From the NCBI GenBank assembly GCA_041395865.1, contig JAWKZQ010000014.1, positions 4,197 to 68,196 on the forward strand: 64,000 nt of DNA, written 5' to 3'. The notes beneath the pieces were generated by a model. That model did no database searches, was not told the DNA's origin, and was given only the letters and a program-made list of their open reading frames with translations. The number at the start of each line of letters is the position of its first letter. The first letter of the stretch is position 1. The stretch comes from IMCC2047 sp041395865. GTDB lineage: Bacteria > Pseudomonadota > Gammaproteobacteria > Pseudomonadales > IMCC2047. This document shows positions 33,625-42,067 of this stretch, one piece after another. The position numbers were made by a program, and so were the translations under genes.

Positions 33625-34628
33625 TAAACGCCACGGCTACGAATGCGGACAACACTGGTATATTGCCTTGTAAGGTCCGTCACCCCGGTGTTGGCGCCCT
33701 GCACCCGCTCCACCTCGTTAAGGGTAAGCGTCAGCCGCACTGCCACTACCTGTGACCAGTCGGCAACGCCGTTGGCAGCAACATATTGATCGACTTGAGT
33801 ATCACCGCTTCCATCATTATCCAAGCCATACTCAATCTGCATGTCCTCCACACCCTCGACCAACTCAAAGCCATTCTCCAGCAACGCACAATAGCCGGGC
33901 GTAGCCCCGGTACAGGCGCCCCTGGCACTATTGCCGATAGAGTAAGTATTGCCTGCGACAACCATCACCGTTGCCAGCGACTTGTTGGCCGAGCCAAACT
34001 CCCATTCAAAGTCGGTGGTGGCATTGGTTTGCCCTGTCGTCGGGTGGGGCACACCGGTGGCATGCTGCAGAACCCCGTTATTGCCCGGCGCATTGGTTAC
34101 CATAAAGGCGGCGGCACGCGAACAGTCTGCGATGACGACTGTGTCATACTGGGCGATGTCCGCGTAGGCCGGGTGATTGGCATCCAGCGTCACATTACTC
34201 GAGCTGCTCAGCATTGGCTTATCAACCGGCACCCCGGTCGCACCGTTGGCGCGGTTAACGGTAATGATATCGCTGCCATTGGCACCGTTGCCGTTCGTAC
34301 CCGTCACAGGCACCGCAAAGTTGTTAATACCGCCCTGATTGGTCAGCGTATTACGAACCACATCCTGGTTATTGACCGCCCGCGAAGATTCCAGACAGCC
34401 CAGAAAGCCCGCCGCGGCAATTTCGCGCGTTAGGCGGCCCATCGCAAAGCGCGCATTTTCCTGCAGGCGGGACAGCCCCTCCTGGGTGTTATAAGTTTGC
34501 TTGGAGTTGGTGTAAATGCTGACAACCCCCAGCAACAGCACCATGCTCAGCGCCATGGCTACCATCAGTTCAACCAGGCTGAAGCCGGCAGGTTTGATCA
34601 TTGGGTTGTGGGTTCGCAAACTGAACAT
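33624..34628 (-). CDS. pilW: Type IV pilus assembly protein PilW
   Basis: A 334-residue prepilin of the PilW/GspJ class. Class III signal KPAGFSLVELMVAMALSMVLLLGVVSIY with Glu+5, followed by QTYNTQEGLSRLQENARFAMGRLTREIAAAGFLGC, typical of PilW, and a large C-terminal domain with several cysteines. Starts at the ATG at 34628; an in-frame ATG at 34601 would also keep the pilin signal. Part of the minor-pilin complex that initiates pilus assembly. Confidence 0.9.
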   Translation of the reverse strand: MFSLRTHNPMIKPAGFSLVELMVAMALSMVLLLGVVSIYTNSKQTYNTQEGLSRLQENARFAMGRLTREIAAAGFLGCLESSRAVNNQDVVRNTLTNQGGINNFAVPVTGTNGNGANGSDIITVNRANGATGVPVDKPMLSSSSNVTLDANHPAYADIAQYDTVVIADCSRAAAFMVTNAPGNNGVLQHATGVPHPTTGQTNATTDFEWEFGSANKSLATVMVVAGNTYSIGNSARGACTGATPGYCALLENGFELVEGVEDMQIEYGLDNDGSGDTQVDQYVAANGVADWSQVVAVRLTLTLNEVERVQGANTGVTDLTRQYTSVVRIRSRGV

Positions 34629-34652
34629 GGTGTTATCCGGTAACGTTAGTCA

Positions 34653-35168
34653 TTAAGGTTGGAACAGCGTCTGGAAACAGGTCATATCTAAATCAGGTGG
34701 ATTCGGGTTGCCACTACAATCTGTACCCGTCGCACCTGTGCGTTCGTCATCCCACATCAGGGTGACCATATAAACACCGCCTCTTTGGGCAATTTGAGCT
34801 CGCCAAGTATTATCCACACCACCACCTAATTGATCACTGATAGCAAAAGCCCAGTCATACAAATCCTGTGCTGGGCGCTGGGCAGCATTACATCCAAGAC
34901 CACAGCCCGGATCATTAGGAACAGCTCCCATATCAACGTTATAACTGCCAGCGGCAACCGCGTTGGGGCTAGCCCGCATGCGGTCCATAATATCCATGGC
35001 CAGAAAGGTCGCTTCGGTGCGCTTTTCCGCACTGGAGTTGCTTTTCAAACCCTGCGCCTGCATGGTGGCCAGCCCAAGCAGGCCGACTGCCAGGACCAGC
35101 ACCGCGATCAGCAATTCAAAAAGGGTAAAGCCGCGCTGGTTATTTTTTGTGTTCAATAAAGGTTTCAT
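34653..35168 (-). CDS. pilV: Type IV pilus modification/assembly protein PilV
   Basis: A 171-residue minor prepilin. Class III signal QRGFTLFELLIAVLVLAVGLLGLATMQAQGLKSN with cleavage before Phe and Glu at +5; the VGLLGLA..QAQGLKSN continuation is the PilV hallmark (in Neisseria and Pseudomonas families). The C-terminal domain carries a CGLGC pair and others. The start at 35168 follows GGAG; the longer frame to 35213 overlaps fimT by 14 bases. Confidence 0.88.
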   Translation of the reverse strand: MKPLLNTKNNQRGFTLFELLIAVLVLAVGLLGLATMQAQGLKSNSSAEKRTEATFLAMDIMDRMRASPNAVAAGSYNVDMGAVPNDPGCGLGCNAAQRPAQDLYDWAFAISDQLGGGVDNTWRAQIAQRGGVYMVTLMWDDERTGATGTDCSGNPNPPDLDMTCFQTLFQP

Positions 35169-35199
35169 CTGCTCCACGCTCTTTGCATCCAGCCCAGCC

Positions 35200-35730
35200 C
35201 TAGGGCGCCGCATTGATTTGAACCGTCACTCGCCCGATCGCTGAAACATCCACCTGGCGAGAGGGGCGATGACTGCTGGCTGGCGGAAGCACTTCAAAAC
35301 TTCCCGCCGCCGAAGCGGTGCCATCCGGATTGAAGGTCAAACCGTTATTCACATTGGCAACCGGCAGGGTAAAGTTTGCATCCAGTCCGTCACTCACTTG
35401 GAGCACCTCATCAGCACCATCGACTGCCCGGTTATCGTTTTCGTCCGTGAAGACAATCCATCCGTCCTGCCAGTTGGTTGCCGTACAGCCAGTGCCGGTA
35501 TTGCTTCGACACAGCGACACAGGAATCCCCCGCTGAACCGCCTCGCTGCGTGCATAGTTGAGGTCGCGAATCAGTTTGTTGGTTTCAGAGACAGTTTGGT
35601 TGTCGCGAATAAAATCAACGAAACTCGGCATACCCACGCCCAACAGAATGGCCGCAACAATCAGGGCGACCATCAGCTCAATCAGGGTAACGCCCCTGCA
35701 GTAAACCGGATTTATTATTTGGTTTTTCAT
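35200..35730 (-). CDS. fimT: GspH/FimT family minor pilin
   Basis: A 176-residue prepilin of the FimT/FimU/GspH type. The signal is CRGVTLIELMVALIVAAILLGVGMPSFVDFIRDNQ, with Val instead of Phe after the leader Gly, followed by NKLIRDLNYARSEAVQRGIPVSLC, the FimT/FimU/GspH pattern. It is the first gene of the minor-pilin operon. The ATG at 35730 is selected as the longer frame has no pilin leader. FimT homologues bind DNA in natural transformation in some bacteria; I cannot tell whether this one does. Confidence 0.85.
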   Translation of the reverse strand: MKNQIINPVYCRGVTLIELMVALIVAAILLGVGMPSFVDFIRDNQTVSETNKLIRDLNYARSEAVQRGIPVSLCRSNTGTGCTATNWQDGWIVFTDENDNRAVDGADEVLQVSDGLDANFTLPVANVNNGLTFNPDGTASAAGSFEVLPPASSHRPSRQVDVSAIGRVTVQINAAP

Positions 35731-35889
35731 AAGCCTAGTTTTAACAATCAATGGTTGTCTTGTCCTGCCTGATAGGACAGTCGGCGAAAAATAGCCGATA
35801 AACGGCACACCGGCAGCGATGCACTCAAGTATAGACAATGTATCCTAGTGCCACCGGTTTTCTTGCAGGCAAAAAATTAAAGCTGAAAT

Positions 35890-36852
35890 TTAGGCGGAGT
35901 TTAGCAAGCGTTTTACCCGTTGCTCCGTCTCCTCACTGGCAAATGCTTTGAAGGCAGGCTGAATCTCACCCCGCACCGCCGAAAAGCGGTTTTTGAAAAT
36001 AGCCAGCAGCGCCTGAACCGAGCTAACCAACTCAGGTTGCGCACGATTATTTTCCATATAACGTCTCAAAAAAGCCTGCTGCACAGAGTAGTCATTAAAG
36101 CGCCCGAGGGTGTCCTGGAGCTTCTTTAATGCCGTCAGCAGTTGCTTGCTGCTCTTTTTCTCATAAAGGGGGCCGAAAAAATCCAGCAAATAGCGAAGCT
36201 TTTTACACTCGATGCGCAACTGATGGAGCTGCTGGTCAGGCGTGTCCGGCGTAATGGCGCAACCAAGCTGGCACACTTTCCGGTAATGTTTGCGTAGCTT
36301 TTTGGTCACCAGGGGATAGACCGGCTTTTCGGAAACGGGCGTTTCTGCTACCAAATACCCACGGCTAAAAACCGTTTCAAGCCATTCCATTTCCTGAAGG
36401 TAGTCGGCGCTCTTCAGCCACCTCGCCAGCTTTTGCTTTTCTTCATGCTGACGACTCTCAAAGTCCACAAACATGGCCATCATGCCGACGTGCAAGTGCT
36501 CCGGCAACATATCCACATAATCGCCCCAGTCCTGAAGATACACATCCAGGTCACGCAGCTCATTACTCCTGGCAGACAACGCCGCTAAACGCTGCTTTAT
36601 ACTCAATTGCAGCTCGGAAGGGTAAACCTGCTTTAGCAGGCTAATCAGGGACCGGGTTTTACGCAGGCTAACGCGGTATTGATGCAGGCACTCGACGTCC
36701 TCCCCATTAACGATGCATTCCTCATAACCACGGGCAGCGGCCAGCATCCCGGCAGACAGTTCTATTACAGCTTCTCGTGCGGCGCAATCAGCCGTTATCT
36801 TAAATGGCGGGCTACGCACTTGCTGCTTGTCATGGGAGGAATCGGGAGACAT
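35890..36852 (-). CDS. CHAD domain protein (polyphosphate-binding helical domain)
   Basis: A 320-residue protein of CHAD (conserved histidine alpha-helical domain) type: HQYRVSLRKTRSLISLLKQVYP near residue 57, then RSNELRDLDVYLQDW, and HQLRIECKKLRYLLDFFGPLY with DTLGRFNDYSVQQAFL in the second half. CHAD domains form two four-helix bundles with a basic channel that binds polyphosphate. No CYTH domain is fused here. It starts 26 bases after the stop of arsJ on the same strand, so it could be cotranscribed with the arsenate genes, although this is only by spacing. Confidence 0.85.
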   Translation of the reverse strand: MSPDSSHDKQQVRSPPFKITADCAAREAVIELSAGMLAAARGYEECIVNGEDVECLHQYRVSLRKTRSLISLLKQVYPSELQLSIKQRLAALSARSNELRDLDVYLQDWGDYVDMLPEHLHVGMMAMFVDFESRQHEEKQKLARWLKSADYLQEMEWLETVFSRGYLVAETPVSEKPVYPLVTKKLRKHYRKVCQLGCAITPDTPDQQLHQLRIECKKLRYLLDFFGPLYEKKSSKQLLTALKKLQDTLGRFNDYSVQQAFLRRYMENNRAQPELVSSVQALLAIFKNRFSAVRGEIQPAFKAFASEETEQRVKRLLNSA

Positions 36853-36878
36853 TACTTAAGTCATCAAGTGTTAAACGG

Positions 36879-38093
36879 TTACTCCTTACAGTCTAACATG
36901 TAATCTCCTGACGGCAGGCGCATTGAAATCAGGCTCGTCAACAGGATCATCAACATTGACACCAGCAGGCAGGCCTCAAATCCAGCCCACTGAAAAACGG
37001 CCCCGGACAACAGGGTACCGACCAGGCGCCCTGCGGCATTGGCCATATAATAAAAGCCGACATCCAGCGAAACACCCTGTTGGCGGGCATAGGCTACGAT
37101 CAGATAAGAGTGCACCGCCGAATTCACCGCAAAGAGCGCACCAAATACCAGCAGTCCAATGACGATACAGTGCGCTGCATCAACGCCGCAGTAAAGAGCC
37201 ACTGCAATGATCAGAGGCACTACACAAAGTGCTCCGCCCCAGGTCAACGCCGTTTTTCCGCTCGGCAAACGCCCGCTACTCAATCCCGTCAACACAGGTG
37301 CCAGGGACTGCACGATCCCATAACCAATAATCCACACGGCCAGCAAAGCCCCCACTTCGGCATAACTCCAATGCAATTGAGTTTGCAGGAAAACCGGCAA
37401 AGCCACGACAAACCAGACATCGCGGGAACCAAACAAAAAGAATCTCGCCAAGGAAAGACGGTTAACCGCTTTAGACGTGGAAAAGAGCTCAGAGAATTTT
37501 GGCTTGAATTGTGTTTTGCCAAACTCCTTCCTCAGCAAAAACAACCCCGCAACAAAGACCAGCAGCAAGCCAGCAATAAGCGCAGCAATTGCACCGCGAA
37601 ATCCGACCCAGGCTAGCAGCAGCCCACCCAGGAAAAAACCGATGCCTTTAAGTGTGTTTTTGGATCCGGTAAGCACTGAAACCCAATGATACAAACGTCC
37701 CGGCATATCCCCCGGAACAAGTAGCTTAATACTGCTCTTGGCACTCATTTTATTGAGGTCCTTGGCGATACCGGATAACGCCTGAGCAAACATCACATAA
37801 ACGACGCTGAGCACTGTTGTCTCAACCAACAACATGGAAAGTGCTGCTACCTGTAATAGCAATCCTGCCTGTAAGGTGTGGTTCAGGCCAATTCGTGCCG
37901 CCAGCCAGCCCCCCAGCAGGTTGGTGACCATGCCAAAAAACTCGTAAAACAGGAACAGCGTTGCCACTTCCAGCGGGCTATACCCCAAACCATGGAAGTA
38001 AAGCACCACCAACATGCGCAACGCGCCGTCGGTCAGGGTAAATCCCCAGTAACTCCCGGTTACCACCAGGTACTGGCGCACATCAGCATTCAT
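36879..38093 (-). CDS. arsJ: Organoarsenical (1-arseno-3-phosphoglycerate) exporter ArsJ, MFS family
   Basis: A 404-residue major facilitator with about 12 membrane helices, opening with GFTLTDGALRMLVVLYFHGLGYSPLEVATLFLFYEFFGMVTNLLGGW and ending at MRLPSGDYMLDCKE. The AQALSGIAKDLNKMSAKSSIKLL stretch and the GAPDH partner are those of ArsJ. In the known pathway the GAPDH next door forms 1-arseno-3-phosphoglycerate from glyceraldehyde 3-phosphate and arsenate, and ArsJ exports it; the exported compound then breaks down outside the cell, so arsenate is removed. Gap to the GAPDH gene is 14 bases. Confidence 0.9.
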   Translation of the reverse strand: MNADVRQYLVVTGSYWGFTLTDGALRMLVVLYFHGLGYSPLEVATLFLFYEFFGMVTNLLGGWLAARIGLNHTLQAGLLLQVAALSMLLVETTVLSVVYVMFAQALSGIAKDLNKMSAKSSIKLLVPGDMPGRLYHWVSVLTGSKNTLKGIGFFLGGLLLAWVGFRGAIAALIAGLLLVFVAGLFLLRKEFGKTQFKPKFSELFSTSKAVNRLSLARFFLFGSRDVWFVVALPVFLQTQLHWSYAEVGALLAVWIIGYGIVQSLAPVLTGLSSGRLPSGKTALTWGGALCVVPLIIAVALYCGVDAAHCIVIGLLVFGALFAVNSAVHSYLIVAYARQQGVSLDVGFYYMANAAGRLVGTLLSGAVFQWAGFEACLLVSMLMILLTSLISMRLPSGDYMLDCKE

Positions 38094-38107
38094 CGCAGAT
38101 TTCCAAC

Positions 38108-39115
38108 TTAAAGGCTAGCAGCCACCTTGCCGACCAGCTCCATCATGCGATGCACATAACCGATCTCGTTGTCATACCAAACCAACAGTTTGAGCTGAGT
38201 ATCGTTGATGACCATCGTTGAGGGCGCATCGACAATCGCAGAGCGTGTATCGTCGGTATAATCCACCGACACCAGGGGCCGCTCTTCATAACCCAAAATA
38301 CCGGCTAACCGCCCCTTTGCCGCATCGGCCAAAACCTGGTTGACCTGCTCGACAGTGACCGGCTGTTCCACCTCAAACACACAATCCGTCAGGGACGCAT
38401 TGGCCAGCGGCACACGTACCGCCACACCATTCAAGCGCCCTCTCAGCTCCGGAAATATTTCCGCAATCGCGGTCGCAGAACCTGTGGTCGTTGGAATCAG
38501 CGACAACCCACAGGCCCGAGCGCGCCTCAAGTCTTTGTGATATTCATCCAGAATGCTCTGGGTATTGGTAATGTCATGGATCGTTGTTATGGAGCCATGA
38601 CGAATACCAAACTCCCGGTGAATAACATCGATCACAGGCGCTATGCAGTTGGTGGTGCATGATGCAGCCGTAACAATGTGGTGCTGTGCCGGTATATATC
38701 GGTCATCGTTGACACCCATCACGATATTCAACGTGCCATCTTTAACCGGCGCCGACACAACAACTTTCTTGACGCCCGCATCCAAGTAGGGCGCAAGCGC
38801 CTCTTTGGACTTGAATTTGCCCGTACAATCCACAACCACATCCACGCCAAGCGTCGACCAGGGCGTATCCTCAAGCGCCCTGTTTCGGGAATAACTCACC
38901 GACACCCCGTCAATCACTAAAGCCCCATCCTGCGCAGAAACGTCCGCCCCCCAGGTGCCGTGAACCGAGTCGAACTTCAGCAAATGCGCCGCCGAATCTT
39001 CATCGCCAGCAATCTCGTTGATGTGAACAATATCAAACGCGGGATTACGCCATGCCGCACGTAACGCCAAACGCCCCATACGGCCAAAACCATTAATAGC
39101 AACACGACAAACCAT
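38108..39115 (-). CDS. ArsJ-associated glyceraldehyde-3-phosphate dehydrogenase
   Basis: A 335-residue type I GAPDH that uses arsenate in place of phosphate in this pathway. Rossmann motif INGFGRMGRLALRAA; the catalytic nucleophile in ASCTTNCIAPV (about residue 152) and the general base region HDITNTQSILDEYHKDLRRARA with LSLIPTTTGSA. The NAD-site segment reads NEIAGDEDSAAHL in place of the glycolytic NDLT pattern, which is seen in ars-linked enzymes. Cotranscribed with arsJ (14 bases apart) and preceded by arsR. Confidence 0.9.
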   Translation of the reverse strand: MVCRVAINGFGRMGRLALRAAWRNPAFDIVHINEIAGDEDSAAHLLKFDSVHGTWGADVSAQDGALVIDGVSVSYSRNRALEDTPWSTLGVDVVVDCTGKFKSKEALAPYLDAGVKKVVVSAPVKDGTLNIVMGVNDDRYIPAQHHIVTAASCTTNCIAPVIDVIHREFGIRHGSITTIHDITNTQSILDEYHKDLRRARACGLSLIPTTTGSATAIAEIFPELRGRLNGVAVRVPLANASLTDCVFEVEQPVTVEQVNQVLADAAKGRLAGILGYEERPLVSVDYTDDTRSAIVDAPSTMVINDTQLKLLVWYDNEIGYVHRMMELVGKVAASL

Positions 39116-39122
39116 TACTCAA

Positions 39123-39160
39123 CCCTCAAACCGGATATACGTATAAACAAATATAAAGAG
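39123..39160. promoter_or_regulatory. Possible second ArsR-type site between arsR and GAPDH
   Basis: The 56-base gap between arsR and the GAPDH gene contains the palindrome TATACGTATA (39136-39145) next to TATAAACAA (39142-39150), a nine-base word that is also found beside the arsR promoter dyad (39541-39549). A shared operator is possible but weak. Confidence 0.3.
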
Positions 39161-39171
39161 ATAAAAAAAGC

Positions 39172-39513
39172 CTAACAACAACCGCCTGAGCTTGTGCTTT
39201 GTAATCGCTCAAGATCATAACTCAATGAGACCGAGTCCCGCCCAGCAACCCTGAAACTCTCAAGCAATGCAGAAATAAACGCCCCATTATCGACAACCTG
39301 ATAATAAATCCACACACCCTCTCGGCGCGTTTTTACCAAACCGCCGTTGCGCAAATAGGCCAAATGGCGCGAGACAACACTTTGCGAAAGCTCCAGCGAA
39401 TCCACGATATCGCAGACACACAGCTCCCCTTTTTCCAATAGCAGGTACAGTATCCGCAACCGTACCGGCTCGGAGAGAGACTTAAAAAGACTGGCGAAAT
39501 CGTTCAGTTCCAT
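39172..39513 (-). CDS. arsR: ArsR/SmtB-family arsenic-responsive repressor
   Basis: A 113-residue winged-helix repressor: ELNDFASLFKSLSEPVRLRILYLLLEKGELCVCDIVDSLELSQSVVSRHLAYLRNGGLVKTRREGVWIYYQV. The CVC pair in the alpha-3 region is the As(III) binding site, and the C-terminal SSGGCC adds two vicinal cysteines. On arsenic binding it releases its operator. First gene of the arsR-GAPDH-arsJ operon. I use the ATG at 39513; an ATG at 39522 lies nine bases upstream and would be covered by the dyad, and longer frames have no family similarity. Confidence 0.9.
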   Translation of the reverse strand: MELNDFASLFKSLSEPVRLRILYLLLEKGELCVCDIVDSLELSQSVVSRHLAYLRNGGLVKTRREGVWIYYQVVDNGAFISALLESFRVAGRDSVSLSYDLERLQSTSSGGCC

Positions 39514-39521
39514 GGCGCGCA

Positions 39522-39545
39522 TTATATTTGCCAAAGCGAATATAA
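39522..39545. promoter_or_regulatory. Inverted repeat at the arsR start, probable ArsR operator
   Basis: TTATATTTGC (39522-39531) and GCGAATATAA (39536-39545) are ten-base arms with one mismatch around CAAA, close to the arsR start codon. The AT-rich ATATTTG/CAAATAT pattern agrees with ArsR boxes in proteobacteria. Confidence 0.6.
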
Positions 39546-39623
39546 ACAACCCCACAAGCAGGCCAAAATCACAGGGGCCCGGATACCGGTATAGAATATA
39601 ACCAGCTTCCCTAAGCGACATAT

Positions 39624-39740
39624 TCCTTAGAGAGAAAGATCATTTCCTAAACCACTTTGGGTTTCATATACTGAGGACGCTAAACAGCACCCCGGGTAAA
39701 ACCCAGGGCAACCGGGCCTCTCTTGAGGCCCTTTATTTTT
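39624..39740 (+). ncRNA. Candidate small RNA or transcription attenuator
   Basis: Between arsR and the membrane protein gene the plus strand holds about 115 bases without a gene, a small hairpin (CCCGGGTAAAACCCAGGG, about 39692-39708) and then a strong terminator (39714-39740). No open frame of useful size is present. A -10-like TATAGAAT lies at 39590-39597. It could be a short sRNA, or an attenuator for the gene at 39852 (112 bases beyond the terminator). No known RNA family is recognised. Confidence 0.35.
39714..39740 (+). terminator. Rho-independent terminator inside the arsR-glycosyltransferase gap
   Basis: GGGCCTC (39714-39720) pairs with GAGGCCC (39725-39731) around TCTT and is followed by TTTATTTTT. 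No plus-strand gene precedes it within this window after the divergent arsR, which is why an unannotated transcript is suspected. Confidence 0.85.
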
Positions 39741-39851
39741 AGCGCATGCTTTACCCTTTCCCCGTCTAAACCCTATTTATCTTCTCAAGTATGCCCGATA
39801 AAATATGGCGCTACTTTAATCGCTTCCAAACGATTGTTTAGCAGGGAATCT

Positions 39852-41384
39852 ATGCTCGTCTCAATACCCAAAAAATCACATCAAACCCCGGCCATCGCGC
39901 TTCTTGCTGTCTGTGCAAGCCTGCTGATGTCATGGTTGAGCATCAGAAACAATGCGGTACTCAGCCCGGACTCCCTTCTCTATATTTTCACAGCACAAAC
40001 TTTTCTTGATGAAGGTTTAAAAGCGGCCACTGAGTCATATCCGTGGCCTTTTCTATCCATACTAATCGCAGGCATCCATAAAGTTACCGGGATACCAATG
40101 GTGGCTTCAGGATACATCCTGGCCAGTCTGTTATATGCGGGTATTTGCTCTACGTTTGTTTTGCTAGTGAAAGACCTCGGCGGATCAATCAGGACACAAC
40201 TCCTGGCACTTCTCGTTATTATTATTTTCCCGACACTTAACGACTATCGTGATTATATAACCCGGGATCCTGGCTTCTGGCTATTTTCGCTATTATCAAT
40301 CCAACAGCTACTCCATTATGTCCGGAACAATCGCTTCAAAAATGCACTTGGATGGTTTGCATTCACACTGGTAGCCATTGGTTTTCGTACTGAAGCAGTT
40401 TTTTTCCTGGTATTGGCACCGGTTCTATTTTTCACGGATAAGCAGCTCACGCTAAGGCAGCGCTTAAACAAAGCCTTAATGCTCTGTGGGTTAATCAGTA
40501 TTATTGCCTTGCTAGCGCTAATCGCGGTGATCGCCTCTCCCCAGCTTGCGTCAAAACTTAGACTGGTCTCCGAGTTTGCCAACCTCCCGCTTTTTTTTGA
40601 AACACTCGCTAACGGCTACAACCAAACCGTGAATTCCTTTGCCCGGGTAGCTCCACACCAATATGCGGCCGACGACATGGGCGTCATTATCAGCACGGGC
40701 TTGATTGGTCTGGTTTTTTACTCTCTGTTACACGCCCTCACCTTACCCTACCTTTTAGTGTTGTTGTGGCAAAGAAAAAGCGTGCTCCCCTGTCATTTAC
40801 AAGAAAGAAACTACCTTCTGGGTTATCTGGTTATCATCCTTTTTTACCTGGTTTTACTGAGTTTCAAAAAGTATTTCATGACAGACAGATTCTGCGTCGC
40901 AGCCATATTAATTATTATGCTCGCTTTACCTTTCTGCATTGAAAAAGCCTGGTCAGATACGCGTCCAAGAATCGGTTGGCGAAGATGCTTGATCATTTTT
41001 CTACTCCTGGTCCCGGCCCTTGATAGCTTAATTAATTCAAAAAGCGATAAAGCCTATATCGCAAATGCTGCCGATTGGGTGCACATCAGCAAATCCCAAG
41101 ACGACAGACTGCTTACAAACCACAAACAAATCGCAGTATTAGGCGCTAACTGCCTAAATGACTGCTACCGTGAAAACATTGAACAGTTAATAATAGAGGC
41201 CGCTCAAAAGAAGCCGGAGATACTGGCTATCCGCCTGAAGGAAGAAGAAACCGAACTGTCACAAGGCATCAATGAGTTATTAGAACAAGGGTATTGGACC
41301 CTGGCGCAGCAGTTTGAAAATAAAGGCGGTGACAAAGTCATCATACTGGTTCACCGATCACCAGACGCTTCAATCATCAAATGA
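39852..41384 (+). CDS. Polytopic membrane protein, GT39/ArnT-like
   Basis: A 510-residue inner-membrane protein with about ten helices. The first periplasmic loop begins SPDSLLYIFTAQTFLDEGLKAATESYPW; the acidic residue early in this loop and the overall layout (helices, then a C-terminal soluble domain from about residue 400, NAADWVHISKSQDDRLLTNHKQIAVLG) recall the GT39/ArnT/PMT-like glycosyltransferases that use lipid-linked sugars. The acceptor is unknown, but the LPS-core context suggests envelope glycan modification. The ATG at 39852 follows AGGGAA. The stop overlaps the next gene's start (ATGA). Confidence 0.6.
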   Translation: MLVSIPKKSHQTPAIALLAVCASLLMSWLSIRNNAVLSPDSLLYIFTAQTFLDEGLKAATESYPWPFLSILIAGIHKVTGIPMVASGYILASLLYAGICSTFVLLVKDLGGSIRTQLLALLVIIIFPTLNDYRDYITRDPGFWLFSLLSIQQLLHYVRNNRFKNALGWFAFTLVAIGFRTEAVFFLVLAPVLFFTDKQLTLRQRLNKALMLCGLISIIALLALIAVIASPQLASKLRLVSEFANLPLFFETLANGYNQTVNSFARVAPHQYAADDMGVIISTGLIGLVFYSLLHALTLPYLLVLLWQRKSVLPCHLQERNYLLGYLVIILFYLVLLSFKKYFMTDRFCVAAILIIMLALPFCIEKAWSDTRPRIGWRRCLIIFLLLVPALDSLINSKSDKAYIANAADWVHISKSQDDRLLTNHKQIAVLGANCLNDCYRENIEQLIIEAAQKKPEILAIRLKEEETELSQGINELLEQGYWTLAQQFENKGGDKVIILVHRSPDASIIK

Positions 41385-42067
41385 AAACCCTGAACAAAGA
41401 ACAGTATCAATCCCTTCGAGAGGGCGCCGAGGTGCTCGCCGCCGATAATCACGGTGATAAGGTGTTGCGCCTGAAAACCGGACATATCATGAAGCTGTTC
41501 CGAAGAAAAAGACTGTTTTCCTCTGCCCTGATTTACCCCTATGGGAAACGTTTCGCTGTCAACGTGAAGCAACTGGCCAAGCTGGGCATTCCCACCGTCA
41601 CAGGCCTCTCCCTTTACCGTGTTCCATCCATTTCCAGAATTGCTGTGGTCTACAAACCGCTACCCGGCAGCTCCCTTGACGATGAGATCAGACAAGGCGC
41701 CTTCGGGGAGCAGGATATCCGCCAATTTGCCACCTTCCTTGCCAAGCTCCATCGGCTGGGCATCTATTTCCGTTCGATTCATCTCGGCAACGTCATCAAG
41801 ACGCCCAACGGGGAACTGGGACTTATTGATGTGTCGGATATGAAGGTTTACCGGCGCTCACTACCCGCTAGCCTCTGCGCACGCAACATGCGCCATTTCT
41901 GCCGTTACAGCGAACACGCCGCTGCACTTTTCCCTGATGGCAATTCGGAAACCTTTATGCAAGCCTATTTAGCGGGAATGAAAGCGGGCACAAAACAACG
42001 TAAAGATCTGGAAGAAGCCGTCAGCCGGCAGCTGGAAAAGAACCTGGCGCAGCCCCAGGAAAACTAG
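41381..42067 (+). CDS. Kinase-like protein, LPS core kinase (InaA/KdkA-like) family
   Basis: A 228-residue protein with a small kinase-like fold. The catalytic-loop-like GIYFRSIHLGNVIKTPNGELGLIDVSDMKVYRR (about residues 120-150) has the HxxN pattern of the LPS/Bud32-like kinases, with a DVSD motif equivalent to DFG; the Asp of the usual HxD is replaced. In Pseudomonas, LPS-core loci carry several such proteins that phosphorylate inner-core sugars. Coupled to the membrane protein by an ATGA overlap and convergent with the double kinase, whose stop codon overlaps its own (42064-42067). Confidence 0.65.
   Translation: MKTLNKEQYQSLREGAEVLAADNHGDKVLRLKTGHIMKLFRRKRLFSSALIYPYGKRFAVNVKQLAKLGIPTVTGLSLYRVPSISRIAVVYKPLPGSSLDDEIRQGAFGEQDIRQFATFLAKLHRLGIYFRSIHLGNVIKTPNGELGLIDVSDMKVYRRSLPASLCARNMRHFCRYSEHAAALFPDGNSETFMQAYLAGMKAGTKQRKDLEEAVSRQLEKNLAQPQEN

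Noticed and set aside
39650..39740. Resemblance to a cyclic di-GMP (GEMM) riboswitch
   Set aside because: Only a GGACGC-like word is shared; the second helix, tetraloop receptor and order of motifs do not fit.
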